Source: Perkinsus olseni (lineage: Eukaryota > Perkinsozoa > Perkinsida > Perkinsidae). From it: 21,658 nucleotides of DNA. Shown here piece by piece: positions 9,779 through 19,047 of the stretch (position 1 is its first letter; each line of letters begins with the position of its first letter). A program made the translations under genes and the position numbers. The DNA lies in assembly GCA_013115135.1 (NCBI GenBank), contig JABANP010000699.1, forward strand, positions 1 through 21,658, read 5' to 3'. Below the pieces are notes generated by a model, which saw nothing but the letters and a program-made list of their open reading frames with translations, ran no database searches and was not told the DNA's origin.

Positions 9779-9800
9779 CTCAGAGCCTCTGAGACAGAGG
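9779..9800. repeat. 22-bp T/T'/T element, T=CTCAGAGG
   Basis: One mismatch in the last copy (ACAGAG for TCAGAG); both outer bases pair with the centres. It overlaps another odd palindrome, GAGACA-G-TGTCTC (9769-9781). Confidence 0.8.
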
Positions 9801-9858
9801 TATATCATTTGTAAAGCGAGCTGATGTTCAATAATCTGATACTGATGTACTAGGTTCG

Positions 9859-9873
9859 ATGATCCAGGATCAT
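9859..9873. repeat. 15-bp palindrome, 1-nt centre
   Basis: ATGATCC and GGATCAT flank a single A. Confidence 0.75.
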
Positions 9874-10208
9874 ACTACAGTATACGGAGTACACGCAACA
9901 GCGGACATGACTGAAATCATTTATTCGCTAAGTCCGTAAGCGGAAGAATGTCTCAGGCGAGGGTCGAACGCGGGCGTAAGAGTTTCCATCCATGAGTATT
10001 ACCAGTTGATCAGAAAATACCCTGTGCGGGGCTGTTTGCCAGCATGACGTAGCGCAACCCGGAGCACATGCATATCGCTCGGCCGGGAATGCGATACTAA
10101 GCGTGCGCTTAGTGTACGCACCAATAATTTGCGCAATGGTTGAAGTCTGAGTGCGTTTTTGAGTATCATTTTCAACTTGGGCTATCTCCCTTTTGTGTTT
10201 GCGGTAAT

Positions 10209-10230
10209 GTCGTGACTCACGACTCGTGAG
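10209..10230. repeat. 22-bp T/T'/T element, T=GTCGTGAG
   Basis: Perfect tripartite structure. The same 8-mer occurs at 21263-21284. Confidence 0.9.
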
Positions 10231-10731
10231 TGAGATGCGTGTTGGACATCGAGGGACAGCGGCGTCTGTGCATTGACGGGGGTGTCCCCTCCCCTAGGTG
10301 TCGTATTCCGGAAAGGAATGCCTGTGGAGCAGCACGAATCTGGTGTAGTACATGTGGTATGGGGAGGGTGGGTTCGAGCTGTATAACTGAACCGCGTTTG
10401 ATTCGCGCTACTCAGGGTTTTTGCGCAGTGTTGCGTAGTTGGGCAGGTGAATTGTACCGTTCAAATTACTCGTAAGACGTCGTCTTGAAGCCAACGTTCT
10501 CACCGTCTCACTGCTTTTTTACGAGATAAATCTCCCATGTAAGGCCTGTCAGACTGTCTGGATAAGCTAGAACGCAGTTTGCGTGGGGACTCCCACTTAC
10601 TAGGTGGCACTTAGAGTACGCTCGTGGCGGCGCGTGCTAGCCGCTTAGAAGCCCAAATTCTCGACCCACAAGCATGTCAATATTAGTGGCGAGGCAGTAA
10701 GCTCGCTGGATGAAGTCAAACCCTTCTCCCA

Positions 10732-10753
10732 CTTGGGAGTCCCAAGTAGGGAC
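10732..10753. repeat. 22-bp T/T'/T element, T=CTTGGGAC
   Basis: One mismatch in the last copy (TAGGGA for TTGGGA); outer bases pair with the centres. Confidence 0.8.
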
Positions 10754-10852
10754 TCGCAGTCCCGCCGCGACTTGGCTGGGGAGTCATTTTCTCATTTCCT
10801 AATCTGAGCATTACATGCATGGCTCAGACAACCCAGGTCGTTGCATAGATTA

Positions 10853-10874
10853 GCAGGATAATCCTGCCAGGATT
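10853..10874. repeat. 22-bp T/T'/T element, T=GCAGGATT
   Basis: Perfect tripartite structure with centres A and C. Further GGATTAG copies follow directly. Confidence 0.9.
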
Positions 10875-11312
10875 AGCTTGGATTAGCGTATTGGCTCGGA
10901 TTTGCAGAGTTTGCACGGATTAGCACATATTGCATGGATCCAACCGATCTTCCATGCCGTGCCCGGTATGTGTAGTGTGAGGGTGTGCTCGAATTCATAC
11001 GGCGGAGACCTCATTCAGTTTGAGCAAACAATGCTTAGGGCTCAGCCCGCCCCGCCTTCCAATGATAAACCGAGGTGTCGGGGAGCATTGTCTGTGTTGT
11101 TCGGGCCAAGACCGTTAACGCAGCCGTGGCTCTGCACGGCCCTTTGCTAATTCTAGCGTTGAACTACTATCGTGAATAATCGTTGTGCCACACCCTTTTC
11201 CTGTGGTGGATTTATAGGGAAACTTGTTGTGAATATCATAGAGCACCGCACTCTACTAGCACAGTTAGTTGCCTGGATCTACGAAAGATATCAATCAAGG
11301 CACACAATGGAT

Positions 11313-11334
11313 CACCACAATGTGGTGACCACAT
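11313..11334. repeat. 22-bp T/T'/T element, T=CACCACAT
   Basis: Perfect tripartite structure with centres A and G. Confidence 0.9.
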
Positions 11335-11994
11335 TTCTAGGCACTGCGATTTTGCTTCATTACTACTTACCTGTTAGACTATAATCACTTACCTTGTCGG
11401 GCCATTCGGGTGTATCGGGTGACATAGGACGCCACACACAGGGAGAGGTGTACTAAGCCATGTTGAGCCATGTACTCCATAGTGGAAGTGTCCCGTCCCG
11501 AGCCCTGTCTGTACTGAGTTAAAGTGCAGGAGTACGTGGCAGGAAGGAGTAGCCGAACGGAGTTGATTCACATATGAACTAACATAGTTAGAGAGGCCTA
11601 GCAGGCAGTATAGCTGCCGATATGTTCTGGCTGGTGAGATTGGATTCACTTTTATAGCGGCTCTCCCTGTAGCTGTGTTGGTTGGGACACTGGGCATGCG
11701 TGCAGGTGTGGCGGTGTCACGGAGGGACACCAGTAACCACAAGTATATCGTACCATATGCGCCTTGCACTCACGTGCAGGAGTACACGTGCTACACTAAG
11801 CTACAGAATCTCCCCTCAAGATCGGGTCCCCCTTTTTTTGAGCCAGGTAAAATGACCGGAGCATCGCTCAATGAGTCGACTCAATGAGCCCTGTTTTAAA
11901 TAGCCACACTGCACCGAGCTATACTGCAAGTCCTGCTCATATCCGATGCTTCATTTTCAGAGTTAACTCCTCATACAACGGCTCCCCCATCTCA

Positions 11995-12687
11995 ATGATG
12001 AGATTCTTCACAACCTGGCTCATCTCCACCACGGTGAACACGAGGGCTCAGTTCATTGGTAAATACGCACTTCGAACGCCATCTCCTATTAATATGACCG
12101 CCGATATAAACGAGGCTGGTGAGATCGAGTACACTTTTGTGGCGCCTCGCCGCAGGCCCTTCGTCAGTGCTCGGTATCCTCTCATAGGAGGACCTGAGGA
12201 TTACGTCATTGACTCCGAAGCCATAAACGGCACTATCATCTCGCGTTTTGGGTTATCAGCTATCAGCTTAGATGGATCGAGTTCCTTCGTTGCTTCGTCC
12301 GGACGCAGACGCCTCGAATTCACCAGAGAAGCTCTCCCTCTATAACCGGTGTATATGTCTACAGCCAGGGTTACACCTTCACCATGACTGTAGAGGTGAC
12401 ACGTCAGCTGGAGATAAGGATAAGTTTCAGGTGTAGACCTCAAGGGTCAAGGCTCCGAACCACGGAGTTGTGAAGAACATTCGAACTGGATGTCGGAATC
12501 GATGGGTTTGTCATCAATCCATCCGTTGAAGCTTTTTTTCAACACTGTGGTAGAAACCTGTTCGAGCACTGACCTACCGACGACCAATGCCCTCGGCTTT
12601 TCTGTACAATTGGTTACAGAAACGAAAATGTATGTGGATCTCGGTATAGTCGAAAGTTTCCAAGTCTTCGCTCTTGAACCCGAGTGA
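11995..12687 (+). pseudogene. Frameshifted two-domain secreted-type protein
   Basis: ATG at 11995 opens a frame with a signal-like start (MMRFFTTWLISTTVNTRAQ) and runs to TAA at 12343. Coding-like sequence continues in another frame from about 12344 (YVYSQGYTFTMTVEVTRQLE), then in a third (about 12482-12530, DGFVINPSVEAFF), and after a run of seven T at about 12533 in a fourth segment ending at 12687. The first two segments resemble each other (INMTADINEAGEIEYTF versus FTMTVEVTRQLEIRISF), suggesting repeated domains. No splice sites with a pyrimidine tract explain the breaks, so decay is more likely than introns. No named family is recognised. Confidence 0.5.
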
Positions 12688-13135
12688 AGGTGGCCTACTT
12701 CGTCGTGTTAACCGCGAGGACTCGTCTCAGGGGTTCTGAACCTATGATTGTTCGAACAACTAGTGGGCCCCGCATCAAGATCGACTAGTTCCCTCCATTT
12801 TGTAGTCAAGTGGGGCAGTGGTAAACAGTTCATTTACTTCTAATCAGTAATGGGTACTCTGGACTACGCCGGACGTATGTTGACCTCCGCTTAAGTCTGC
12901 TTCTGCAGTACAGAAGTTATGATTCGATATTTCTCGTTGTCTTATGTCTGTCAATAAACAACACTGTATTATAGGTGATCACTCGTGAGCGTATCCCTGT
13001 ACTGCCTCCATGGTTGCACAGCTTTGCGACTAGATGTAGCGCCTAAACAGTTGCATGTTTACTCTATGCGACATACGCAAGGTCTTCATTGCGACTTCCT
13101 TCACACTTGAGTTAGAGTGAACTGGGTCACAGCCT

Positions 13136-13157
13136 TGTGTTAGTAACACAGTGTTAC
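13136..13157. repeat. 22-bp T/T'/T element, T=TGTGTTAC
   Basis: Perfect tripartite structure with centres G and A. Confidence 0.9.
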
Positions 13158-13160
13158 TGT

Positions 13161-13179
13161 TGATGTGACCGTCACATCA
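13161..13179. repeat. 19-bp palindrome, 1-nt centre
   Basis: TGATGTGAC and GTCACATCA flank a single C at 13170. It lies 3 bp after the preceding element. Confidence 0.85.
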
Positions 13180-13187
13180 TGTGGAAA

Positions 13188-13210
13188 AAACAGTCACATT
13201 GTGACTGTTT
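13188..13210. repeat. 23-bp palindrome, 1-nt centre
   Basis: AAACAGTCACA and TGTGACTGTTT flank a single T at 13199. Confidence 0.9.
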
Positions 13211-13281
13211 GCCCGCCTTCCTCAGGAGAGTCGAGCCCGATAAGAAATGAGTATTACCATGATCACGAGAGACGGTAAAGA

Positions 13282-13320
13282 CTCATGTTGATGAATATCC
13301 TGGATATTCATCATCATGAG
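13282..13320. repeat. 39-bp palindrome, 1-nt centre, one mismatch
   Basis: Arms of 19 nt around a single T at 13301. The inner 11 pairs (GATGAATATCC) are perfect. Confidence 0.9.
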
Positions 13321-13678
13321 GTTTCGCAGGAGCGCCAGAACACGACACAGTGAAATCACATGGTCAGCCTGGATGGTCAGCCTAGTCACGCCATTGCCTA
13401 TCTCACCCTAGACGGACCTATCCCACCCTGGAGGTGGCACCATCGCCTTGTATATGGCAGCTCGATAACTATGAACTCATCACGGAACACCGAGGGGCCG
13501 AGTCGATGGCATGACCGTCGATAATCGGCGTATTTATCTCATTCACACGCTACAGACAGAGGAGAATATCTAGAGCGCATATCGCGAATAGGTTGGACTC
13601 GCACAACACAACTCGTTAAATGGCAACAGCAGCTTTATGATTCACCCTCATGTCCATCGTAACAGCACTACGGTCCTT

Positions 13679-13957
13679 CTATTCGCTCGTGTCATGCGCC
13701 GTGGAATCGGGCTCCTCGGCGGGTCTGCCAGAATAATGCCAGCCGGGTGAGTTGCTGTTGAGTATCCTAACACGCTTGGGGGTGGATGGTATATCATCGT
13801 AGCCCTCCTTTGGCGGGGACTCAGCTTTCGGCTTATCCACTTTGGGCTGACTGTCGCCCTTCTTCTTCGTCAACTTTCTAAGGGAGGAGGACCCTTCAGA
13901 GGGGTTGATAACAACAGCAGAGAGGACAGCAGCAACGGCGGTGATATCGAGTCGCAT
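13679..13957 (-). CDS. Small secreted protein, family member 1
   Basis: 92 aa. The start is the ATG at 13957, chosen because all family members begin MRL or MHL followed by a hydrophobic stretch; the frame extends further upstream without signal character. The signal peptide is about residues 1-20 (ITAVAAVLSAVVI), followed by NPSEGSSS, the family's P-x-E-G at the likely cleavage site. The mature part is Lys/Ser/Pro-rich and hydrophilic. The end has GWHYSGR, a weak match to the C-terminal motif of members 3-5. The shared upstream block lies 39-73 bp before the ATG. It is probably exported; function unknown. Confidence 0.7.
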   Translation of the reverse strand: MRLDITAVAAVLSAVVINPSEGSSSLRKLTKKKGDSQPKVDKPKAESPPKEGYDDIPSTPKRVRILNSNSPGWHYSGRPAEEPDSTAHDTSE

Positions 13958-13995
13958 TGGATTGTGGATAAAGCAGGGGGTAGGTGGGAAATGAA

Positions 13996-14030
13996 TATTC
14001 GCGCGTTGTAAATGTTCCCCGGCGAGCGAC
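13996..14030 (-). promoter_or_regulatory. Shared upstream block of the secreted genes (1)
   Basis: On the minus strand it reads GTCGCTCGCC, a spacer, then a diverged AT-rich core and CGCGCGAA. It is the weakest of the five copies. Confidence 0.5.
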
Positions 14031-14703
14031 ATATCGCTTGCCAGGTTGGTGCCCACTAGTGGTAGTGACAGGCCAGTCAAACCTTACACGAAGTCAAGAA
14101 ACTCGGGTTGCTGTTCGTGGCAGCTCCACGGCACTCTTGGTGGTGGAGCGGTACGAACTCAGAATCCAACTCGTAATCGTACGATTCTAGGCTATACTAG
14201 GATGATGGGCGAATCAGTTAAAATACTGATAACCCATACGACGATGTGGATGGCAGCACTGTAGATCAGTCCATCAATTGCAGTACGACAGTCACTTAAG
14301 GTTACTTTTCACATTGCATAAGGAAATATGTTCATCCTCGCCACACTTTACCCTTCATTAAGACGTCCCCGAGGTACGTTCCTTCTACTACTGGCTGCAT
14401 CTCGGTCAGCATGAGACCAGGACAAACCAGGTTCTTACTAGGTATGTCCAATTGGCTAATCCAATTGGAATCGCGTCTCCTATCCAATCTGGGTTGAAGG
14501 TGCCATTCCTCTCGTAGTGTTCTCGCCGTGATTCTCGGGATCGACGGCTGACTCCCCATTGGACGCCTACAAGGTTTGGTCATAAAATAGCCGATCATTT
14601 AGCGGAATCCCGACGAATTCACTGGGTCACAACTTTATATTACAATGGAACTCCCTGAGACCTCCCGCCATCAGAACGCCCGCCCCGCAGGACATTTTAC
14701 ACT

Positions 14704-14725
14704 ATCGTTTTAAACGACTCGTTTG
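14704..14725. repeat. Diverged T/T'/T element, core TCGTTT
   Basis: The three 6-bp copies are perfect, but both outer bases fail to pair with the centres (two differences, both transitions). The core is the same as in the next element. Confidence 0.7.
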
Positions 14726-14763
14726 TATCATTGCTGGATCGCCGGGCTCCAAGTATCTGTTTG

Positions 14764-14785
14764 TTCGTTTCAAACGAATCGTTTG
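14764..14785. repeat. 22-bp T/T'/T element, T=TTCGTTTG
   Basis: Perfect tripartite structure with centres C and A. Confidence 0.9.
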
Positions 14786-15600
14786 GGTCTTTTTATGAAC
14801 GCGTGAGTTCTGAAAGTGCCAGAAACTACGAAGCACTCTGCTCTAGGCTCCTTCTACTAGCGTTCAGTTTTCTCTCATCTTCTCGGCGAATCACCAATTG
14901 TCGGTGGGATATGAGTTGGACTTTGCCAAGAGCAAGCTGGTAACTTGAAACTTCCCATCTCCACTCTCCCCAGGAATGTATTGAGCTGGCCTCTCTTCAG
15001 CTGAAGGCCCGACGTCGCCGGGCCGGCGATTCCCCCTTCTTTGTCTGACGACGTCGAGAGAGCCCCTCAGGGACTCCCCTGAGCATTTATATCCCCTGCA
15101 CTTGCAGTCCATCCCTTTCCCCCAAGAGTGCGCGATTCTCGATAATACGAGACTGTGTCGGCCGAGCGTGAGCGCAGTGGCATCAACAGGACCAGTTGCA
15201 CCTCAATTGTTTCCATTCTTCGAGAACAACCTGGCGATACAGGAAGATATCAGCTAGAGCCTGTAAGCTAGAGAAGAGCTATGGAGAGAAGTCATTTGTT
15301 GTTCCGCAAGCGCGAGGCCCCTCGCCGATGGGCCATCGGGATCAATCACTTAGTATGGCGCCGTCTCACCTACGGGCACCGCGCTCCTGCAACAACGCTT
15401 AGACAGCGTTTCTCTGCGCACAGTGTCCAGGGATGCACTCTCACTAGACAGCTGAAGCTCCCACAAGGAGCGTCAGATTGGGTTGACTGAGGCAACGCAA
15501 CTCGGAAGATGATTGAACACCCGTATGATCATGATTGATAAACATGTAAATTGTGATTGCCCAGCAGCTATAGAACTTAACTACTCGCCACCTGGATTCT

Positions 15601-15631
15601 CAGTGACTGAGTCTGGAGACTCAGTCTGAGC
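15601..15631. repeat. Compound palindrome at the end of member 2
   Basis: CTCAGT-G-ACTGAG is an odd palindrome. It overlaps a larger inverted repeat of GACTGAGTCT around a GG centre, followed by CTGAG. It is related in style to the tripartite elements but not of the same form. Confidence 0.7.
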
Positions 15632-15908
15632 CTGGGGCCTCCAACGTCAATCCATCAGTGATATACTTCTTCAGCTTGACCTGCTTGTCTCTCTTCTCCT
15701 GCTCTTTAGTCGGATCATAAGAATCCTTAGATTTCCCATCCTTTTTTTTCTCCTCCATTTCACCCGTGGCGATTTCACCCGCGGCGATTTCACCCGCGAG
15801 TGCATTCTTGTCCTTCCAGGTACCTCTCCTCCTCTTGAAGAAGGACCCCTCAGTGGGACTGATAAGGACAGCAGAGAACACGGCGATGGCGGCGACACCG
15901 AGACGCAT
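15621..15908 (-). CDS. Small secreted protein, family member 2
   Basis: 95 aa from ATG at 15908. Signal peptide MRLGVAAIAVFSAVLI, then SPTEGSFF with the family's P-x-E-G. The mature part is highly charged (Lys/Glu/Asp) and includes an imperfect repeat of GEIA at about residues 39-51, encoded by a 15-bp tandem repeat. The C-terminus ends EAPGSD without the GY-Q motif. The stop lies at the edge of a palindromic stretch (15601-15631), so an original C-terminus may have been cut off. The shared upstream block lies 60-92 bp before the start. Function unknown. Confidence 0.7.
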   Translation of the reverse strand: MRLGVAAIAVFSAVLISPTEGSFFKRRRGTWKDKNALAGEIAAGEIATGEMEEKKKDGKSKDSYDPTKEQEKRDKQVKLKKYITDGLTLEAPGSD

Positions 15909-15967
15909 TTGAATGGAAGAGCTTAAAATGCGACAGGAAAGCGGGAAAGGACTTTCCGAAAGGTGAC

Positions 15968-16000
15968 TTTGTGCGTGATCGATAATGCCGGGCGAGCGAG
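15968..16000 (-). promoter_or_regulatory. Shared upstream block of the secreted genes (2)
   Basis: On the minus strand it reads CTCGCTCGCC, a short spacer, then ATCGATCACGCACAAA. It closely matches the copy at 21107-21139. Confidence 0.65.
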
Positions 16001-16322
16001 GTACCCCTTAGCAGTCCGTAGCACGATCCGGAGGCCTCGGCAAAGAGACTGGAGCATGCCAGCAAACCAGGGGCTATTCGGAATGGGCCACTTCAAATGG
16101 TCGCCTTGTCGGGGGAACACTTATCGGATCATCAACTTCATGCTAAATCGGCCTGAATTATGATCGGCCTCGAATCTTACGCGTGCGTGAGAAGAATCAG
16201 AGTGCATTCAATGCACCCCGAGACAATGCAGTCCGGGGGGACTCGGTGAACTCAGTGAGTCGTAACAGGTTGTTGGAATAACTACATGTGAGTCACTTCT
16301 CACATCTATCTAGGTGTCAAAC

Positions 16323-16344
16323 CGTGTGAGTCACATGATGTGAC
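16323..16344. repeat. 22-bp T/T'/T element, T=CATGTGAC
   Basis: One mismatch in the first copy (GTGTGA for ATGTGA); outer bases pair with the centres. Confidence 0.8.
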
Positions 16345-16637
16345 GCCTAGCAGCTCAAGAGTTACAAACTGCAAGCCCAGTGAAACCGTTCGTCTCGCTG
16401 AAAGCAGTTCCATGCCTGACTGTCCTCAGTTCCGCATCTTTGTGGATGTACTCACGGAAGTCTATAATCAACTCGAATAGATCAAACGGCGAGATCGAGA
16501 GCTGACTGCGTCCGGGTGCGACTCGATCGCGCTCGAGAAAAGCCGTGCTAAACAGTTTAGCGCTGCCAAATCGGAATCGTGCGCCCTTACTCTAGGAATT
16601 GACACCAGTGGACACCACTGAGTGGTACTGTCGTTGC

Positions 16638-16659
16638 ACCAGTGGCACTGGTCCAGTGC
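16638..16659. repeat. 22-bp T/T'/T element, T=ACCAGTGC
   Basis: Perfect tripartite structure. Only 4 bp separate it from the next element. Confidence 0.9.
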
Positions 16660-16663
16660 CCAC

Positions 16664-16685
16664 GTAGGAAATTCCTACTAGGAAT
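16664..16685. repeat. 22-bp T/T'/T element, T=GTAGGAAT
   Basis: Perfect tripartite structure with centres A and C. Confidence 0.9.
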
Positions 16686-17116
16686 CAGATCGCATTTGGA
16701 CGGTAACACCGAGCGATGATTTCGCCTCGCTAACAATTGCCGATCCGAATCGCATTCCCGACCTCGTTATCCGCAAATGAATCTTTGTCGAAATTTGTAT
16801 GGCTGGCATTTGCATGGTCGGTATTCGACTTTCCGTCTTACACGACACGTGATAGATACCAACAAAGTGTTTGTCTTAATGGTTGGCAAAAATGATACTC
16901 GTGTCATTCCCAACCACTAGGTGGCTCCTGGAGAATTCAGCCGCCTCACACCAGGCTGTTTCACCGCGGCGGCCACGAACGGAATCCTTATCTCATCAAG
17001 TCATATCTCTGGTCTGATCTCATCAAGACAGGCGCCACTCGAAGAGTGACACTCGTTCGCTTCTACTTCTCCAGTATTGACACTAGTACCGCTATGAGCG
17101 GCGCTTATAAGTTGTA

Positions 17117-17167
17117 ACCAAACACCTTGGTATAGTTATAAGCTATAACTATGCCAAGGTGTTTGGT
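17117..17167. repeat. 51-bp inverted repeat, 24-nt arms
   Basis: The left arm begins ACCAAACACCTTGG and the right arm is its complement with one difference; the centre is AGC. It has no target duplication that I can see. It could form a stable cruciform or be a tiny transposon relic. Confidence 0.9.
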
Positions 17168-17466
17168 CCGTCCAGTATTGAGTTGAAGTTCGTGCTATTA
17201 ACCAGGCTCACTCAAGATCAGTAATAGAAGGGCTCGTAAGTGAGTCAAACACCTGGGAACATGTGCAACGTGCAAATTGTACACTATTATTAATTTTGTC
17301 TCGAAAAATTGCGGAGTTTAATTTGGATTTTCCTCACTCCGCAAGAGAAATTATCGCGAGTACAGCATGCGAGATACCCTCGTCTCAGTCACCATACTCC
17401 AACTCGTCGGCCTAATTAGATTGACACGTCAAGAACACATGGTCGTCACAGCAACATCTCAATCAA

Positions 17467-18225
17467 CTATTGGTTATATCCAGTGTGGAATAATGGATCT
17501 TCATACCGTGAGTCAACAGGAGCGGGCCCGGCGACTCCAGTGAAGTCCTCATCGTCTTCGCCCTCGAAGTGTTTATACCTCTCTTGCCCGGTCGCCACGA
17601 CTCCCTTATCTCGGCTTGTGAATAATTCGAACATCTGCCCAACACGGGATAGTTTCTTCTTTGCGTCCTTGGGTACGCCGGCCGCATCGGTCACTTCCGC
17701 ACCTAGTTGGTCACCAACACTCCTAGGAGAATTATTAGTAGAACGCAAGCCGGTGCTGCGGCCGGATCCGAGAGAAGGACGCATCATCGACGCTTCATCA
17801 GCTTCATCCGTGATCAGGACCTGGCCATCACCCCTCCTTGTTGACTTCCGCAAAAAATTGAACTTGCTAAAAGCAGTCCTCGAGCTGCTGGTGATGTCTG
17901 AAGACTCCGGTGAAGAGTTCATTTTCGAAGAGTTCTCATTTTCTTCATCGTCGAATAGGAAGCCTTCACGACTTTTCTTCTTCGACCTCGTCAGCGAAAT
18001 GCGCCTGTGTGGCTTAGCTCTGAAGTCACCAGGAGCAGCGTCCATGGGATGGTCCATCGTCGAAGAATCTCGGGGCTCATCATCAACCAGCTGCCCCCAT
18101 CCATCCTTGGACTTGCTGATGGACTTCTGGAAGAGCTTTTTGATGCCACTGCCTTCGGCGGGTGTTTGGATGACAGCAGCTAAGTATATAGCACTGGCTG
18201 CGCCGATAACAGAGTTGAGATGCAT
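17467..18225 (-). CDS. Secreted protein, family member 3 (longest)
   Basis: 252 aa from ATG at 18225. Signal peptide MHLNSVIGAASAIYLAAVIQ, then TPAEGSG with the family's P-x-E-G. The mature chain is hydrophilic and of low complexity: Ser/Arg/Lys-rich up to about residue 140, acidic toward the end (EGEDDEDF), and closing with YEDPLFHTGYNQ, the clearest form of the C-terminal motif with member 4. No enzyme or binding domain is recognised. The shared upstream block lies 51-84 bp before the start. The long open frame on the opposite strand (17483-18295) is a shadow. It is probably exported; a host-interaction role would be speculation. Confidence 0.8.
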   Translation of the reverse strand: MHLNSVIGAASAIYLAAVIQTPAEGSGIKKLFQKSISKSKDGWGQLVDDEPRDSSTMDHPMDAAPGDFRAKPHRRISLTRSKKKSREGFLFDDEENENSSKMNSSPESSDITSSSRTAFSKFNFLRKSTRRGDGQVLITDEADEASMMRPSLGSGRSTGLRSTNNSPRSVGDQLGAEVTDAAGVPKDAKKKLSRVGQMFELFTSRDKGVVATGQERYKHFEGEDDEDFTGVAGPAPVDSRYEDPLFHTGYNQ

Positions 18226-18275
18226 TGAGAGGGAAAGAATGTATCTCGAATGGCAGGGAGAGTGTGGAAAGAAGT

Positions 18276-18309
18276 TATTCGTGCATAATCGATAGTGAAA
18301 GACGAGCGC
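18276..18309 (-). promoter_or_regulatory. Shared upstream block of the secreted genes (3)
   Basis: On the minus strand it reads GCGCTCGTC, a spacer, then ATCGATTATGCACGAATA. Confidence 0.65.
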
Positions 18310-18644
18310 GACTATTGCGCATCGCTCGACTATTCGCGATTCCAGATAGATAATTTAATAATTTATATAAATTAATATAATTATAATTTTTAATAATCTA
18401 TTTTTGATAATAATTTATCAGAAATTCGAGCGACTCTAAGAGTCTTCTAGTGTCGTCTGGATTACAGACTCTGTGTCTTCTAGTACAGGTTTCCAAAGGA
18501 GACTCGCATCACTTCCAGGAGCATCACTCCACACTCCACCCGCCCGCCTGGGGCCTCAGTTGGCGTTGGGACCAAAGACACCTAAAGCAAAGCCACGAAT
18601 CAGTCGCGTCGAAGGAATCTTGCAATTGACGCGACGCATAATTA

Positions 18645-18669
18645 ACGGATGTGAAAGTTTCACATCCGT
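18645..18669. repeat. 25-bp perfect palindrome, 1-nt centre
   Basis: ACGGATGTGAAA and TTTCACATCCGT flank a single G at 18657. Confidence 0.92.
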
Positions 18670-18672
18670 CAA

Positions 18673-18711
18673 ACGGGAAACACTGGATGTTTAACATCCA
18701 GTGTTTCCCGT
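18673..18711. repeat. 39-bp perfect palindrome, 1-nt centre
   Basis: Arms of 19 nt beginning ACGGGAAACACTGG surround a single T at 18692. It lies 3 bp after the previous palindrome. Confidence 0.93.
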
Positions 18712-18864
18712 GAGGTCGAAAAGCTATCGGATACAGGTCAGGAGCATGTAGCATGAGATGACCAGGTTGTCCAAGCTTGGAAGTCAAGGTTATCATAGCC
18801 TCCAGCAAGGGGTTATCGCTCACGGCCTCCATAGAAGAGTCTGATGGACCAGTTATTGCACACC

Positions 18865-18886
18865 ATGCGATTATCGCATTGCGATA
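18865..18886. repeat. 22-bp T/T'/T element, T=ATGCGATA
   Basis: Perfect tripartite structure, both centres T. Confidence 0.9.
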
Positions 18887-19025
18887 TAGTGTCTATGTCA
18901 GACGAAACCAATGAAAAACCTCAACTTGGCCGTAGGAGGCTGATGGAGAGGGGCCGTGGTCTATGACGAAAGTGCCAATTCCAAAATGGATTGTCTGAAG
19001 GCGACATATGATCGAGTTGGGTTTA

Positions 19026-19047
19026 GTCCTGTGACAGGACTCCTGTC
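19026..19047. repeat. 22-bp T/T'/T element, T=GTCCTGTC
   Basis: Perfect tripartite structure with centres G and C. Confidence 0.9.

Larger units (their letters stand above)
9874..11994. other. Gene-poor intergenic region
   Basis: No gene supported; open frames of 60-126 codons here show no coding character or family motif. The region holds four tripartite 22-bp elements and a possible tRNA-like relic on the minus strand at about 9951-10025: an A-box-like GATCAACTGGTAAT and a B-box-like GCGTTCGACCC, with stems that do not close. Confidence 0.5.
12688..13678. other. Gene-poor intergenic region rich in palindromes
   Basis: No gene seen. It contains one tripartite element and three longer odd-centred palindromes between 13136 and 13320. 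Confidence 0.6.
14031..15620. other. Intergenic region between secreted genes
   Basis: No gene supported; the 88-codon minus-strand frame at 14332-14598 shows no recognisable feature. The region holds two related elements at 14704-14785, a repeated CCAATTGG (about 14448-14467) and a 15-bp odd palindrome at 15015-15029. Confidence 0.5.
16001..17466. other. Intergenic region between secreted genes
   Basis: No gene seen. It holds three tripartite elements, a single 15-bp odd palindrome at 16547-16561 (GCTAAAC-A-GTTTAGC) and a large inverted repeat at 17117-17167. Confidence 0.6.

Noticed and set aside
9951..10025. Minus-strand tRNA gene
   Set aside because: A-box-like and B-box-like strings are present, but the T-stem, anticodon stem and acceptor stem do not pair. 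At most a relic.
14332..14598. 88-codon minus-strand protein
   Set aside because: No signal peptide, no upstream block and no family resemblance. It could be chance.
17483..18295. 270-codon plus-strand open frame
   Set aside because: It lies opposite family member 3, which has a signal peptide, the family tail and the upstream block. The plus frame has none of these and is a shadow.
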